Program-made: the position numbers and the translations under genes
The notes under the pieces: model-generated
What the model was told of the DNA's origin: nothing
Databases searched by the model: none
The model's input: only the letters and a program-made list of their open reading frames with translations
Source: an uncultured Prevotellaceae bacterium
GTDB taxonomy: Bacteria; Bacteroidota; Bacteroidia; Bacteroidales; Muribaculaceae
Direction of reading: 5' to 3'
Length of the DNA: 64,000 bases
Assembly: GCA_946409635.1 (NCBI GenBank)
Contig: CAMJXD010000004.1
Coordinates: 1 to 64,000, forward strand
Part shown: positions 53,965 through 62,441 of the stretch, piece by piece
Position numbering within the stretch: the first letter of the stretch is position 1
Layout of the letters: each line of letters opens with the position of its first letter

Positions 53965-55137
53965 ATGAACAATTTTGTCTATAACATCCCTGTAAAGGTT
54001 TATTTCGGTGAAAATCAGTTGCAGCACCTCGGCGAGGAGCTGGCAAAATATGGTAAGCGCGTGCTGTTGACCTATGGCGGCGGTTCCATCAAGCGCACGG
54101 GCCTGTATGACGCTGTGGTCGAGGAAATCAAGAAGGCCGGCATGGAGCTTTTTGAACTCTCAGGCATTGAGCCCAATCCCCGCATCGACAGCGTTCGCCG
54201 CGGAGCACAGATGTGCAAGGACCACAATATCGACGTGCTGCTGGCCGTTGGCGGCGGCTCCACCATCGATGCCACCAAGTTTATGGCTGCAGGAGCCAAG
54301 GTTGACCATGACCCGTGGGACTTCTTCAATGAGAAGTGGGCTCCCATCAAGGAAGCACTCCCCATCGTCAGCGTGCTCACCCTGTCGGCTACCGGTAGCG
54401 AGATGGATGCCGGCGGAGTGATCAGCAATCCCGAGACCCATGACAAGATAGGTCGTGTGGAGTCACCCACCTTGTTGCCCAAGGTTTCCTTCTTGGATCC
54501 CACGGTGACCTATACTGTGAGCCCATATCAGACGGCCTGCGGTGCAGCCGACATGCTGTCCCACATTTTTGAGGTCTACTTCAACATGAATCAGGACCTG
54601 TATATGCTCGACTGCTTCATGGAGGGCATGATGAAGACCATCATCAAGTATGCGCCCATCGCCATGAAGGAGCCCGATAACTATGAGGCACGTGCCAACC
54701 TGATGTGGACTTCGTCGTGGGCCATCAACGGCTTTGTTGACGGTGGCAAGCGTCAGGCGTGGAGCTGTCATCCCATGGAGCATGAGGTTTCGGCCTACTA
54801 CGATATCACTCATGGTCTGGGACTGGCTATCATCACTCCGCGCTGGATGGAGTATTGCCTGAGCGAGAATACCGTGAGCAAGTATGTGCAGTATGGTGTA
54901 AACGTGTTTGGCATCAATCCCGACCAGCCTGCAATGGATATCGCCCGTCAGGCCATCGAGAAGACCAAGGAATTCCTGTTCGGTACCCTGGGCTTGACCA
55001 GTACATTCACTGCCCTGGGCATCAATGACGAGCACATTCCCGTCATGGCCCGTAAATCCTGTGCTGGCGGTGTGCTGCCCGGTTTCGTGCCCCTGAACCA
55101 GCAGGATATTGAGACTATCTTCCGCAATTGCTTGTAA
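53965..55137 (+). CDS. YqhD/BDH-type iron-containing alcohol dehydrogenase
   Basis: A 390-residue NAD(P)H-dependent alcohol dehydrogenase of the YqhD/butanol dehydrogenase group. It reduces aldehydes to alcohols in the cytoplasm. GGGSIKRTG (38-46) and AVGGGSTIDATKF (95-107) bind the nucleotide. The metal ligands Asp196, His200, His269 and His283 sit two positions after those of E. coli YqhD as I recall them. Start at 53965 is chosen because it gives the family N-terminus MNNFVYNIPVKVYFG; an upstream frame extension of 18 codons has no family character. It has no signal peptide, unlike its four neighbours in the operon. Confidence 0.92.
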   Translation: MNNFVYNIPVKVYFGENQLQHLGEELAKYGKRVLLTYGGGSIKRTGLYDAVVEEIKKAGMELFELSGIEPNPRIDSVRRGAQMCKDHNIDVLLAVGGGSTIDATKFMAAGAKVDHDPWDFFNEKWAPIKEALPIVSVLTLSATGSEMDAGGVISNPETHDKIGRVESPTLLPKVSFLDPTVTYTVSPYQTACGAADMLSHIFEVYFNMNQDLYMLDCFMEGMMKTIIKYAPIAMKEPDNYEARANLMWTSSWAINGFVDGGKRQAWSCHPMEHEVSAYYDITHGLGLAIITPRWMEYCLSENTVSKYVQYGVNVFGINPDQPAMDIARQAIEKTKEFLFGTLGLTSTFTALGINDEHIPVMARKSCAGGVLPGFVPLNQQDIETIFRNCL

Positions 55138-55147
55138 CATAAGTATT

Positions 55148-56248
55148 ATGGAACGATTCAAGAAACTATCGCTTATTGTATTGGCAATCGTGATGTCTAT
55201 GACCTATATCAACGCACAGTCTCAAATGAATATCAAGAAACAACACTTGGCTACCATCGCCGCCCTAGAGGCTAAGGGTGACGTGAAGAATCTGCTACCC
55301 GCCATCAATGCAGGACTAGACGACGGCCTCACCGTCAATCAGATTAAGGAAGCCCTCTCGCAACTGTATGCCTATACCGGTTTCCCCAGGTCGCTCAACG
55401 CACTGGGCGTGCTCCAGCAGGTGGTTGCCGACAGGGAAAAGCTGGGGCGGACCACCGAGGTGGGTCCCGACGCGGCCCCGCTGCCTGATGACTATGACGC
55501 CCTGAAACAGGGTACCGAAGTGCAGACCCGTCTCACGGGTCAGCCCTTTGATTACCAGTTTGCGCCGCAGACCGACTATTACCTCAAGGCTCATCTGTTT
55601 GGCGACATTTTTGCACGCACCACGCTCACTGAGCCCGAGCGCGAGATTGTCACCGTGAGTGCCATCTCGGCGCTGGAAGGATGTGAACCTCAACTCATCG
55701 CCCACGTGCGCGGAGCACGCAACATGGGCGTTACCGACGACGAGATACACTTCATCCCCCAGGTGCTGGAAAAGACCGTCGGCGCGCTTGAGGCTTGGCG
55801 CGCCCGCAAGGCGATTGCTACCGTGTATGGCGAGCCGATGAACGAGGGCCGCCCCACCGACGGGACGTGGCCTCGTGGCGACTTCAACAGCGACTATGCC
55901 GAGTACTTCATCGGCAACAGTTACCTGGCACCCATGGATGCCGAAAACGGCGGCCCGGTGAACGTCACCTTTGAGCCCGGTTGCCGCAACAACTGGCACA
56001 TCCACCACAAGGCCGTGCAGGTCCTGATCTGTGTCGAGGGGCGTGGCTGGTATCAAGAGTGGGGCAAGTCGCCCGTTGAGCTCAAGCCCGGCGTTGTCAT
56101 TCCCATCCCTGAGGGTGTGAAGCACTGGCACGGGGCCGCTCGCGACAGCTGGTTCCAGCATGTCACTTACATGACTCGTGTCGAATCTGGCTCGACAACC
56201 GACTGGCTAGAGCCGGTGAATGACGAGATTTATGATAAATTACCTTAA
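55148..56248 (+). CDS. Exported carboxymuconolactone-decarboxylase / cupin fusion
   Basis: A 366-residue fusion with a signal peptide (about 1-24). Two carboxymuconolactone decarboxylase-like units lie at about 36-95 and 140-225; the second has the AhpD/CMD helix EGCEPQLIAHVRGARNMGVTDDEI, with only one Cys. A cupin follows (about 265-345): HIHH at 284-287, then the second motif PEGVKHWHG at 322-330. The cupin probably binds a metal. Start at 55148 gives the signal peptide. Such fusions are known in Bacteroidota and Proteobacteria, often near flavodoxins and dehydrogenases, but the substrate is unknown. It closes the redox operon. Confidence 0.86.
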   Translation: MERFKKLSLIVLAIVMSMTYINAQSQMNIKKQHLATIAALEAKGDVKNLLPAINAGLDDGLTVNQIKEALSQLYAYTGFPRSLNALGVLQQVVADREKLGRTTEVGPDAAPLPDDYDALKQGTEVQTRLTGQPFDYQFAPQTDYYLKAHLFGDIFARTTLTEPEREIVTVSAISALEGCEPQLIAHVRGARNMGVTDDEIHFIPQVLEKTVGALEAWRARKAIATVYGEPMNEGRPTDGTWPRGDFNSDYAEYFIGNSYLAPMDAENGGPVNVTFEPGCRNNWHIHHKAVQVLICVEGRGWYQEWGKSPVELKPGVVIPIPEGVKHWHGAARDSWFQHVTYMTRVESGSTTDWLEPVNDEIYDKLP

Positions 56249-56296
56249 ATTCGCATTTTTTTTGTGGATTTTAGTATTGCGTATCGAAATTTTTTG

Positions 56297-56304
56297 TACA
56301 TTTG
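56297..56304 (+). promoter_or_regulatory. Possible promoter before a tiny reading frame
   Basis: TACATTTG(C) matches the -7 consensus, with a TTG 17 bases upstream. It faces a tiny frame at 56348 and is separate from the serine hydrolase promoter at 56532. Confidence 0.5.
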
Positions 56305-56347
56305 CAGTGTCTTTTCAAAACTAAGTGTCATAAAGGGGTAACCGTTT

Positions 56348-56425
56348 ATGGTTTTAGTAATGTCAAGACATCATAAAGTAGAGCTTTTGTATTTCCGACT
56401 TACATATCGATTCTATTCAAGTTAA
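56348..56425 (+). CDS. Candidate 25-residue peptide
   Basis: A very small frame, MVLVMSRHHKVELLYFRLTY followed by five further residues ending in SS. It is rich in aromatic and basic residues and lies 44 bases after a promoter-like box in an otherwise gene-free gap. No ribosome-binding site is needed in this phylum, so none can confirm it. It might equally be a small non-coding RNA or nothing. Confidence 0.3.
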   Translation: MVLVMSRHHKVELLYFRLTYRFYSS

Positions 56426-56531
56426 AAGTTAATAAATTTGGAGAAATGTTATTTGCGAGGGATTTGTGACGCGTGAGCGCCGCAAATCTTTTTTTGTGCT
56501 CCTTCAATACGGGCATGTAAGGAAAAATCGT

Positions 56532-56540
56532 TAATTTTGC
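56532..56540 (+). promoter_or_regulatory. -7 promoter box touching the serine hydrolase start
   Basis: TAATTTTGC ends only four bases before the ATG at 56545. If the start of transcription is at the usual distance, the mRNA begins at or next to the ATG. Confidence 0.65.
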
Positions 56541-56544
56541 CGCC

Positions 56545-57666
56545 ATGATGAAAAAGATGATTTTTTTACTGGCAGCGTTGACGACCATGTACGCTGCTGC
56601 TCAACATTCTAATATGTATAACGAGAACATGGCACGCGCTATCGACCGGGTGTTCAGCGCCGTGTATAACAATGCCGACGAGCCGGGTGCTGCCGTGCTT
56701 ATTATGCAGGGCAGCGACACAATCTACAGCCGCTGTTTCGGCCTGGCCGACATGGAAACCAGGCAGCCCGTAACCCTTGCCACCAACTTCTGCATAGCCT
56801 CGGTGTCCAAGCAGTTTTCGGCCGTGGCACTGATGCAGCTGGCCGAGCAGGGACTCTTGTCGCTCGACGACCCGCTGTCGAAGTTTTTCCCTGAGTTCCA
56901 GGCGCCGTTCTTCAAGGAGATCACCCTGCATCACATCCTGAGCCACACGTCGGGCATCCCCGATGTGCGTCCGCGCGACAATCGTGACTTTGTGCTCTAC
57001 AGCAACGATGTGACCTCGGTGGGGTATATGCGCACCCTCGACCATCTGAATTTCCAGCCAGGCTCACAATATGAGTACATCAACCCTACGTTCCAGCTCA
57101 TTTATCAGATTGTAGAGCGGGTGTCAGGCATGCCGTTTGAAGCCTATATGCAAACCCATATCTTTGGCCGGATTGGTATGCAGTCATGCTGCTACTTTGA
57201 GCCCGAACGCAGGATTTCCCACATGGCCCACGGCTATGTGCGCGACGATAAGGGTGCTGGGTGGCAGGAGTATGACTATGGTGAGGAGAGTTTCTTCGGC
57301 ACCAAGGCCGACGGTGCCCTCTATTGCTCCATCAACGACTTTGTGACCTGGGAGCGTGCCCTGCGCGACAACCGCGTGTGGACGGCAGCCAGCAAGCGTT
57401 TGGCCTATCAGCCGTGGATCAGTATCCCTAAAGATGCCGAGTACGGCTATCAGCCCTATACGGGTTACGGCTACGGCTTCTTTGTCCAGGACTATCCCGG
57501 ACAGCCCACCCACGTCTATCACCTGGGCGACAACGGCGGTTTTACCATCTATGCCGGCAAGATTCCCGAGCGCGACCTGATCTTCCTCTTCTTCTCGACT
57601 CGGCCCGACATCGACCGCCTGCGCATGGTAAACGATGTCTACCACATCCTGGGCTTCAACTTCTAG
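56545..57666 (+). CDS. Secreted serine hydrolase, class C beta-lactamase fold
   Basis: A 373-residue exported protein (signal about 1-20). It belongs to the class C beta-lactamase/penicillin-binding-protein-like family (DD-peptidase or esterase). The SxxK motif is Ser86-Val-Ser-Lys89 (IASVSKQFSA). The second motif YxN is Tyr178-Ile-Asn180. The C-terminal motif is probably HLGDNGGF. The typical LSHTSGIPD lies at 132-140. Substrate is unknown; most such secreted proteins are not true beta-lactamases. It converges on the LTA-synthase-like gene with 27 bases between stops. Confidence 0.88.
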   Translation: MMKKMIFLLAALTTMYAAAQHSNMYNENMARAIDRVFSAVYNNADEPGAAVLIMQGSDTIYSRCFGLADMETRQPVTLATNFCIASVSKQFSAVALMQLAEQGLLSLDDPLSKFFPEFQAPFFKEITLHHILSHTSGIPDVRPRDNRDFVLYSNDVTSVGYMRTLDHLNFQPGSQYEYINPTFQLIYQIVERVSGMPFEAYMQTHIFGRIGMQSCCYFEPERRISHMAHGYVRDDKGAGWQEYDYGEESFFGTKADGALYCSINDFVTWERALRDNRVWTAASKRLAYQPWISIPKDAEYGYQPYTGYGYGFFVQDYPGQPTHVYHLGDNGGFTIYAGKIPERDLIFLFFSTRPDIDRLRMVNDVYHILGFNF

Positions 57667-57693
57667 AGCGAGAAAATCACGCCTTAATCAGGA

Positions 57694-59682
57694 TTAGTCG
57701 TGGCTCTTGACCGTAAGTCGGTCATCGGTCATGCGTTGCATGTATTGCTGGATAATGGCCTTCATGTGTCGTTCCATGCGGGCACGCGTGGCCGGAGGCA
57801 TCGCGCTCAGAACGTTATGGGTAAGGGTCGAGTCGGTGCGGAACTGGTAGGCCGCTGTAACCTGCTTGCCGTCAAACTCCATGACGTAATCTCCCCAGAC
57901 GTACTCATAACTGCTGCTCTCGGGCAGCCAGTGCAGGGCAAAGCCGTCGTCCTGTCCCATGATGTTGCGTCCAAAGGCGATATACGGCTTGTCGTAGTGC
58001 AGATAACTCAGCACGGTGGGCATGATATCTATCTGTTCCACAATGTGCTCCTCGTCATAGCCGTGCAGCGACGGGTCACCAGGGGCATATAGGATGATGG
58101 GTACGCAATAGTTGCCCAGCGAGGTGCAGTAGAACGGGTCAATCTGCTGGCTCACATGGTCGGCCGTGATGACAAACAACGTGTTATTGAACCACGGCTG
58201 GCGGCTAGCCGTCTCAAAGAAGCGTTTCAAGGCATAGTCGGTATAGGCCACGCACTCTTGCAAGGGGCGTTCTCCCTTGGGAAAGCGGCCCTGGTACCGC
58301 TCGGGCACGACAAACGGGTCGTGGCTTGATGCGCTGAACAGAGCCGTCATGAACGGCTGCTGCATCTTGCTCATCTGCTGGGCATAGAACTGGAAAAACT
58401 CCTCGTCCCAGATGGCCCATGTGCCATCGAAGTCCTTGTCGCCGTTGAAGTTTGGGTCGGCATTATATTCGGTGCGTCCATAGTATCGCTGAAAGCCCGT
58501 GGCGCGTGCAAAGGCTTGGAACCCCATCGAGCCGTTCTGCGCACCATGGAAAAATGCGGTGGTGTAGCCCTTGTTCTCACCTAATTCCCGTGCCAGGCCC
58601 GACATGGCGTTCAGCGAGGCAGGCGTGAGGAACAGCGGCTCCACGTAGTTGGGCAACGACGACAGCACCGACGGCATCCCCTCGATGCTCTTGCGCCCGT
58701 TGGCATAGGAATACTTGTAGGTCATCGCGCTCGTGGTGATGAGCGAGTCCAGGAAGGGCGTGAAACCCTTGTAGGCGCCACCACGCAGCGTCTTGTTATA
58801 GAAGCCGAAGTGCTGCTTGCTATAGCTTTCCAGGATGAGTACCACCACGTTACGAGGTGTGAAGGCCACGCTGTCGCTGGGCTGGTGGAGTGGGGTATAG
58901 AGGGCGGCTGCCTCGGTGTCGCTCATGTAATTGGGGACGACAAAGGGCGTCTTCTTCAATGTGCGGAAGATCGAAAACGGCGTGTTGAGCACGATTCCTG
59001 TCTCGGCCGGCCGGTTGACATACTGGTTGGCGTTGCTGATGGTGATGGGGCGGGTGGCCTTGGTGAAGCCGCCGCGAATGGCGCCGATGCACAGCGGCAC
59101 AGCCACCACGAGAGCAAATGCGCGCGAGAGGTAGTACCGCGATAGGGAAGCGGGCCTCTTAACTCTTGACGGAATGGGGCGGAACAGTTTCCAGAATCCC
59201 CAGGTCACCAGCGCAGCCAGCAGTACCAGATACCAGTGACTCAAGAACTGACCGCCAAAAATCTTGAACATCTCGCCCGTGCTCTCGTTGCTGAATTCGG
59301 CAAAAATCGAAGCTGTGGTGCGCTTGCCCGTGAACGGGAAGTACACGCTGTCCATCAGATTCATGTATACGGCGATACTGTTAACGATAACGTAGATCCA
59401 CCGCGCCACCTGATAGACGACGGGGCGCTCCTTGAAGTGCAAGGGGAGCAGGAAGATGAGCAGAATGACGGCGTTGGTATACAGGATGGCTGGCGTGTCA
59501 AACAGCAATCCAGCCCCGAACAGCTCCACACCGTGACTCATCGTCAATGTGCCGGCATACAACGACCAGTTCATGGCCACGAAGATGGCGCGGCACAGCG
59601 TGTAAGCGCAGTAGACCACCAGCAAGTTCCACAGCAGGGCTACCACGGGAGTATGTAGTAATAAAGAGGCGAGTCGTTTCAT
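57694..59682 (-). CDS. LTA synthase-like sulfatase-family membrane protein
   Basis: A 662-residue protein. Five membrane segments lie in the first 205 residues, then a periplasmic alkaline phosphatase/sulfatase-type domain. Metal and nucleophile positions resemble LtaS: Glu285 in VVVLILESYSKQHFG, and a Ser332 in GRKSIEGMPSV where LtaS has Thr. ITADHVSQ and HDPFVVP supply further ligands. In Gram-negative Bacteroidota such enzymes add phosphoglycerol or phosphoethanolamine groups to envelope glycans or lipids. An upstream extension to 59784 crosses the promoter box, so the Met at 59682 is used. Confidence 0.85.
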   Translation of the reverse strand: MKRLASLLLHTPVVALLWNLLVVYCAYTLCRAIFVAMNWSLYAGTLTMSHGVELFGAGLLFDTPAILYTNAVILLIFLLPLHFKERPVVYQVARWIYVIVNSIAVYMNLMDSVYFPFTGKRTTASIFAEFSNESTGEMFKIFGGQFLSHWYLVLLAALVTWGFWKLFRPIPSRVKRPASLSRYYLSRAFALVVAVPLCIGAIRGGFTKATRPITISNANQYVNRPAETGIVLNTPFSIFRTLKKTPFVVPNYMSDTEAAALYTPLHQPSDSVAFTPRNVVVLILESYSKQHFGFYNKTLRGGAYKGFTPFLDSLITTSAMTYKYSYANGRKSIEGMPSVLSSLPNYVEPLFLTPASLNAMSGLARELGENKGYTTAFFHGAQNGSMGFQAFARATGFQRYYGRTEYNADPNFNGDKDFDGTWAIWDEEFFQFYAQQMSKMQQPFMTALFSASSHDPFVVPERYQGRFPKGERPLQECVAYTDYALKRFFETASRQPWFNNTLFVITADHVSQQIDPFYCTSLGNYCVPIILYAPGDPSLHGYDEEHIVEQIDIMPTVLSYLHYDKPYIAFGRNIMGQDDGFALHWLPESSSYEYVWGDYVMEFDGKQVTAAYQFRTDSTLTHNVLSAMPPATRARMERHMKAIIQQYMQRMTDDRLTVKSHD

Positions 59683-59686
59683 GCGA

Positions 59687-59694
59687 CAAAGGTA
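59687..59694 (-). promoter_or_regulatory. -7 promoter box touching the LTA-synthase-like start
   Basis: On the minus strand TACCTTTG ends four bases before the ATG at 59682, implying a leaderless mRNA. It is divergent from the prfA promoter. Confidence 0.62.
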
Positions 59695-59800
59695 CAAAAT
59701 AGTTTTCAGTCGGCTGTTTTCATTAGGTGGTTTTCGCATGGCGCGGGTGCCGTGGAGCAAGTATTGGCATTTAGGTTCTAGCAATTAGCTAAAAAAGTCG

Positions 59801-59809
59801 TACCTTTGC
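59801..59809 (+). promoter_or_regulatory. -7 promoter box of prfA
   Basis: TACCTTTGC matches the consensus and lies 26 bases before the prfA ATG at 59836; no clear -33 element. Confidence 0.65.
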
Positions 59810-59835
59810 ACCCAAAAATTAAAAAATGCACAATT

Positions 59836-60945
59836 ATGGCACAATCACCCTTACTGCAACGACTGGACGGACTGGATGCCCGCTTTGAGGAAATAGGCAC
59901 CCTGATTACCGACCCTGCCGTCATCGCCGACCAGAAGCGTTACGTCAAGCTCACCAAGGAGTACAAGAGCCTGGAGACGTTGCTCAATGCGACCCATCGC
60001 TACCGTAAACTGCTCGAGGACATCGAGCAGGCCAAGGCCGTGCTCGACACCGAGACCGACGAGGACCTCAGAGCCATGGCCCGCGAGGAAATTGACGAGA
60101 ATCAGGCCGCATTGCCCAAACTCGAGGAAGAAATCAAGCTCCTGCTCATCCCCGAGGATCCCGAGGACAGCAAGAATGTGGTGCTCGAGATACGTGGCGG
60201 AACTGGAGGCGACGAGGCTGCCCTGTTTGCAGGCGACCTGGCTCGCATGTACACCCGCTACTGCGAGAGCAAGGGGTGGAACGTGCAGTTGTCGAGTTGC
60301 AGCGAGGGTGCTGTGGGGGGCTTCAAGGAGGTCGTCTTCAGTATCACGGGCGATAACGTGTACGGCACATTGAAGTATGAGTCGGGCGTGCACCGTGTGC
60401 AACGTGTGCCTGTTACCGAAACCCAGGGGCGCGTGCACACCAGTGCTGCCAGCGTGGCTGTGCTGCCCGAGGCCGAGCCCTTTGACGTTCACATCAACGA
60501 GGGCGAGATCAAGTGGGACACCTTTCGCAGCGGCGGTGCCGGTGGCCAGAACGTGAACAAGGTGAACAGCGGTGTGCGCCTGCGTTACATGTGGACCAAC
60601 CCTAACACGGGTGAGCAGCAGGAAATCCTCATCGAGTGTACCGAGACCCGCGACCAGCCCAAGAACAAGGAACGTGCCCTGGCTCGACTGCGCACATTTA
60701 TCTATGACCACGAGCACCAGAAGTATGTCGACGATATCGCTTCGCGTCGCAAGACTCTCGTGTCGACTGGTGACCGCTCGGCCAAAATCCGCACTTACAA
60801 CTACCCTCAGGGGCGCATTACCGATCACCGCATTGGCTACACGATCTACAATCTGCCCGCCTTTATGGACGGAGACATCCAGGACTGCATCGACCACCTC
60901 ATCGTTGCCGAGAACGCCGAGAAACTCAAGGAAGCGGAACTGTGA
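59836..60945 (+). CDS. prfA: Peptide chain release factor 1
   Basis: RF1 (369 residues), which reads UAA and UAG and triggers peptide release. The GGQ motif is at 236-238 (RSGGAGGQNVNKVNSGVRL), methylated by PrmC in known bacteria. The codon-recognition PxT tripeptide is PVT at 192-194 in HRVQRVPVTETQGRVHTS; this distinguishes it from RF2 (SPF). Start at 59836 gives MAQSPLLQRLDGL; an upstream frame extension crosses the promoter. A block of three 7-base repeats begins 11 bases after the stop. Confidence 0.96.
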   Translation: MAQSPLLQRLDGLDARFEEIGTLITDPAVIADQKRYVKLTKEYKSLETLLNATHRYRKLLEDIEQAKAVLDTETDEDLRAMAREEIDENQAALPKLEEEIKLLLIPEDPEDSKNVVLEIRGGTGGDEAALFAGDLARMYTRYCESKGWNVQLSSCSEGAVGGFKEVVFSITGDNVYGTLKYESGVHRVQRVPVTETQGRVHTSAASVAVLPEAEPFDVHINEGEIKWDTFRSGGAGGQNVNKVNSGVRLRYMWTNPNTGEQQEILIECTETRDQPKNKERALARLRTFIYDHEHQKYVDDIASRRKTLVSTGDRSAKIRTYNYPQGRITDHRIGYTIYNLPAFMDGDIQDCIDHLIVAENAEKLKEAEL

Positions 60946-60956
60946 TGCTCGCTATG

Positions 60957-60977
60957 TTTTTAGTTTAGAGTTTAGAG
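60957..60977. repeat. 7-base tandem repeats after prfA
   Basis: TTTTTAG, TTTAGAG, TTTAGAG lie in a row 11 bases after the prfA stop. A palindrome GCGAACCGTTCGC follows at about 60982. A full inverted partner arm was not found, unlike the other elements. Confidence 0.6.
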
Positions 60978-61058
60978 TATAGCGAACCGTTCGCGTTCCC
61001 TTTAGACTGGAATGCGGATGTCCCATGAACCAACGTAATTGTTAAAGCTATGTTAAAA

Positions 61059-61084
61059 CGCCGTTTTGTTGTAACAAAGCGGCG
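61059..61084. terminator. Terminator between prfA and the DUF1893 gene
   Basis: Arms CGCCGTTTTGTT and AACAAAGCGGCG (one wobble) with a GT loop are followed by CTTTCG. Confidence 0.7.
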
Positions 61085-61173
61085 CTTTCGTGTGTCTATA
61101 TAACAAACGAGAACCGATTTCTGAAGCCTGAAGACACAGCTATAGTAACAATTAGTGATGTTTTAATGAAGGG

Positions 61174-61199
61174 ACACCGGAGTTTCACTGCTCTGGTGT
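61174..61199 (-). terminator. Hairpin spanning the DUF1893 stop codon
   Basis: Arms ACACCGGAG and CTCTGGTGT enclose the stop at 61185. It may limit read-through; its minus-strand tail is not a clear T-run. Confidence 0.45.
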
Positions 61200-61616
61200 T
61201 TTTCTTTGTGCGGCAAAAAAATCTTGTATTTTCTGGATGATGGAGGCCGGATCGTCGATGTCGCGGCTAAGGCGTTCCATCGGGCACCAATCTGTGCCGG
61301 CGCGGTTAATGATATGGTCCACCAGCTGCCCATATTGAGCCTCGACACGATGGCTCTTCAGCAACTCAAGGGCGGGCTCGCTCATGACGTCGGCATGGAC
61401 CTGTTTGGCTTCTCCGATCACCATGCAGGCTGCAGCCGCCTTGCCCACGGCTTTGTCGGCAATGAGAGCGCCATGCAGGCACTCGGGTCGCTCTGTTACC
61501 AATGCCAGCAAGTCTTTCACTCCACGCTGGGTGAAGCGGTGAATTGTGCCGTTATCGCTCTTGACGACAAGGGTCAGCTTCTCGTTGTGTAAAATGTTAA
61601 TTAAGTCTTTCATCAT
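61185..61616 (-). CDS. DUF1893-domain protein
   Basis: A 143-residue cytoplasmic protein of the DUF1893 family. Family blocks are HNEKLTLVVKSDNGTIH, GALIADKAVGKAAAACMVIG, SEPALELLKSH and ADWCPME-like GTDWCPMERL. The fold is thought to be deaminase-like, but no function is established. The start at 61616 (or the next Met at 61613) is chosen because the -7 box at 61620 excludes the upstream extension. It is divergent from mtnN. Confidence 0.84.
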   Translation of the reverse strand: MMKDLINILHNEKLTLVVKSDNGTIHRFTQRGVKDLLALVTERPECLHGALIADKAVGKAAAACMVIGEAKQVHADVMSEPALELLKSHRVEAQYGQLVDHIINRAGTDWCPMERLSRDIDDPASIIQKIQDFFAAQRKTPEQ

Positions 61617-61619
61617 GCC

Positions 61620-61628
61620 GCAAAGATA
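61620..61628 (-). promoter_or_regulatory. -7 promoter box touching the DUF1893 start
   Basis: On the minus strand TATCTTTGC ends three to four bases before the ATG at 61616, again implying a leaderless mRNA. Confidence 0.65.
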
Positions 61629-61633
61629 CAAAA

Positions 61634-61668
61634 ACTAGTGACTAAGGACTAAAAACTAGAAACTTTTG
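61634..61668. repeat. Five tandem 7-base repeats between divergent promoters
   Basis: ACTAGTG, ACTAAGG, ACTAAAA, ACTAGAA, ACTTTTG are in strict seven-base register between the DUF1893 and mtnN promoters. The repeated core is ACTA. Confidence 0.72.
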
Positions 61669-61671
61669 TTG

Positions 61672-61679
61672 TAATTTTG
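61672..61679 (+). promoter_or_regulatory. -7 promoter box of mtnN-luxS
   Basis: TAATTTTG lies 28 bases before the mtnN ATG, directly after the 7-base repeats, which occupy the -33 position. Confidence 0.58.
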
Positions 61680-61707
61680 TAGCACTAATTCTAATTCAAC
61701 ACTAGCA

Positions 61708-62385
61708 ATGAAGATAGGTATCATCGTGGCAATGCACAAGGAGCTGGAATTGCTGCTGCCATTGCTGCAGGAAAGCGAAAAAAGCCGCATGGGCGGTTTT
61801 GTGTTTTATCGTGGAAGGGTTGGACGTCACGACGTGATAGCCATGCAATGTGGCATCGGCAAGGTCAATGCTGCCATGGGTACATTGACGCTCGTGAATG
61901 CGTTCTTGCCCGATTTTGTCATTAACAGTGGTGTCGCTGGCGGAGCCGACTTGGCCGTGAGTGTGATGGATGTGGTGGCAGGAGATCGTGTCGCTTATCA
62001 TGACGTGTGGTGCGGTCCCGAGAGCTTAGTGGGGCAGGTTCAAGGCTTGCCGCTCTACTTCGAGGGTGCCAGCAGGCTGCTGGAACTGTTGCCGGAGCGT
62101 GATGACATCCACAAGGGCCTGATTTGCTCTGGCGACCAGTTTATCGATAAGAAGGAAGACGTGGAGCGCATCAAGGGTAATTTTCCCGATGCGTTGGCTG
62201 TGGATATGGAATCCGGCGCTATTGCCCAGGTGTGCTGTTTGTGCAACGTGCCGTTCCTGGCGCTGCGTGTCATCAGTGACTCGCCGGGTGCCAGCCACGA
62301 CAACACCAAGCAGTATCTTGACTTCTGGAACGACGCGCCCCAGGAAACCTTCATGCTGCTAAAAGACATCATTAAGGGGCTTTAG
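61708..62385 (+). CDS. mtnN: MTA/SAH nucleosidase
   Basis: 5'-methylthioadenosine/S-adenosylhomocysteine nucleosidase (225 residues), which releases adenine from SAH and MTA; from SAH it makes S-ribosylhomocysteine for LuxS. The catalytic Glu12 (AMHKELELL), the SGVAGG motif (74-79), the substrate-site MESGA (167-171, Glu168) and catalytic Asp191 (RVISDSPG) are all present. Length is normal. luxS follows 56 bases later, so the two activated-methyl-cycle enzymes are probably co-transcribed. Confidence 0.95.
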   Translation: MKIGIIVAMHKELELLLPLLQESEKSRMGGFVFYRGRVGRHDVIAMQCGIGKVNAAMGTLTLVNAFLPDFVINSGVAGGADLAVSVMDVVAGDRVAYHDVWCGPESLVGQVQGLPLYFEGASRLLELLPERDDIHKGLICSGDQFIDKKEDVERIKGNFPDALAVDMESGAIAQVCCLCNVPFLALRVISDSPGASHDNTKQYLDFWNDAPQETFMLLKDIIKGL

Positions 62386-62441
62386 TCATCAGCTATGAGC
62401 GATGGCACATCCCGTAAAGTTAAATCCGTAGAACACAAGTT

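Noticed and set aside
61634-61668. The regular 7-base repeats first looked like a CRISPR remnant.
   Set aside because: Units are far too short, there are no spacers and no cas genes.
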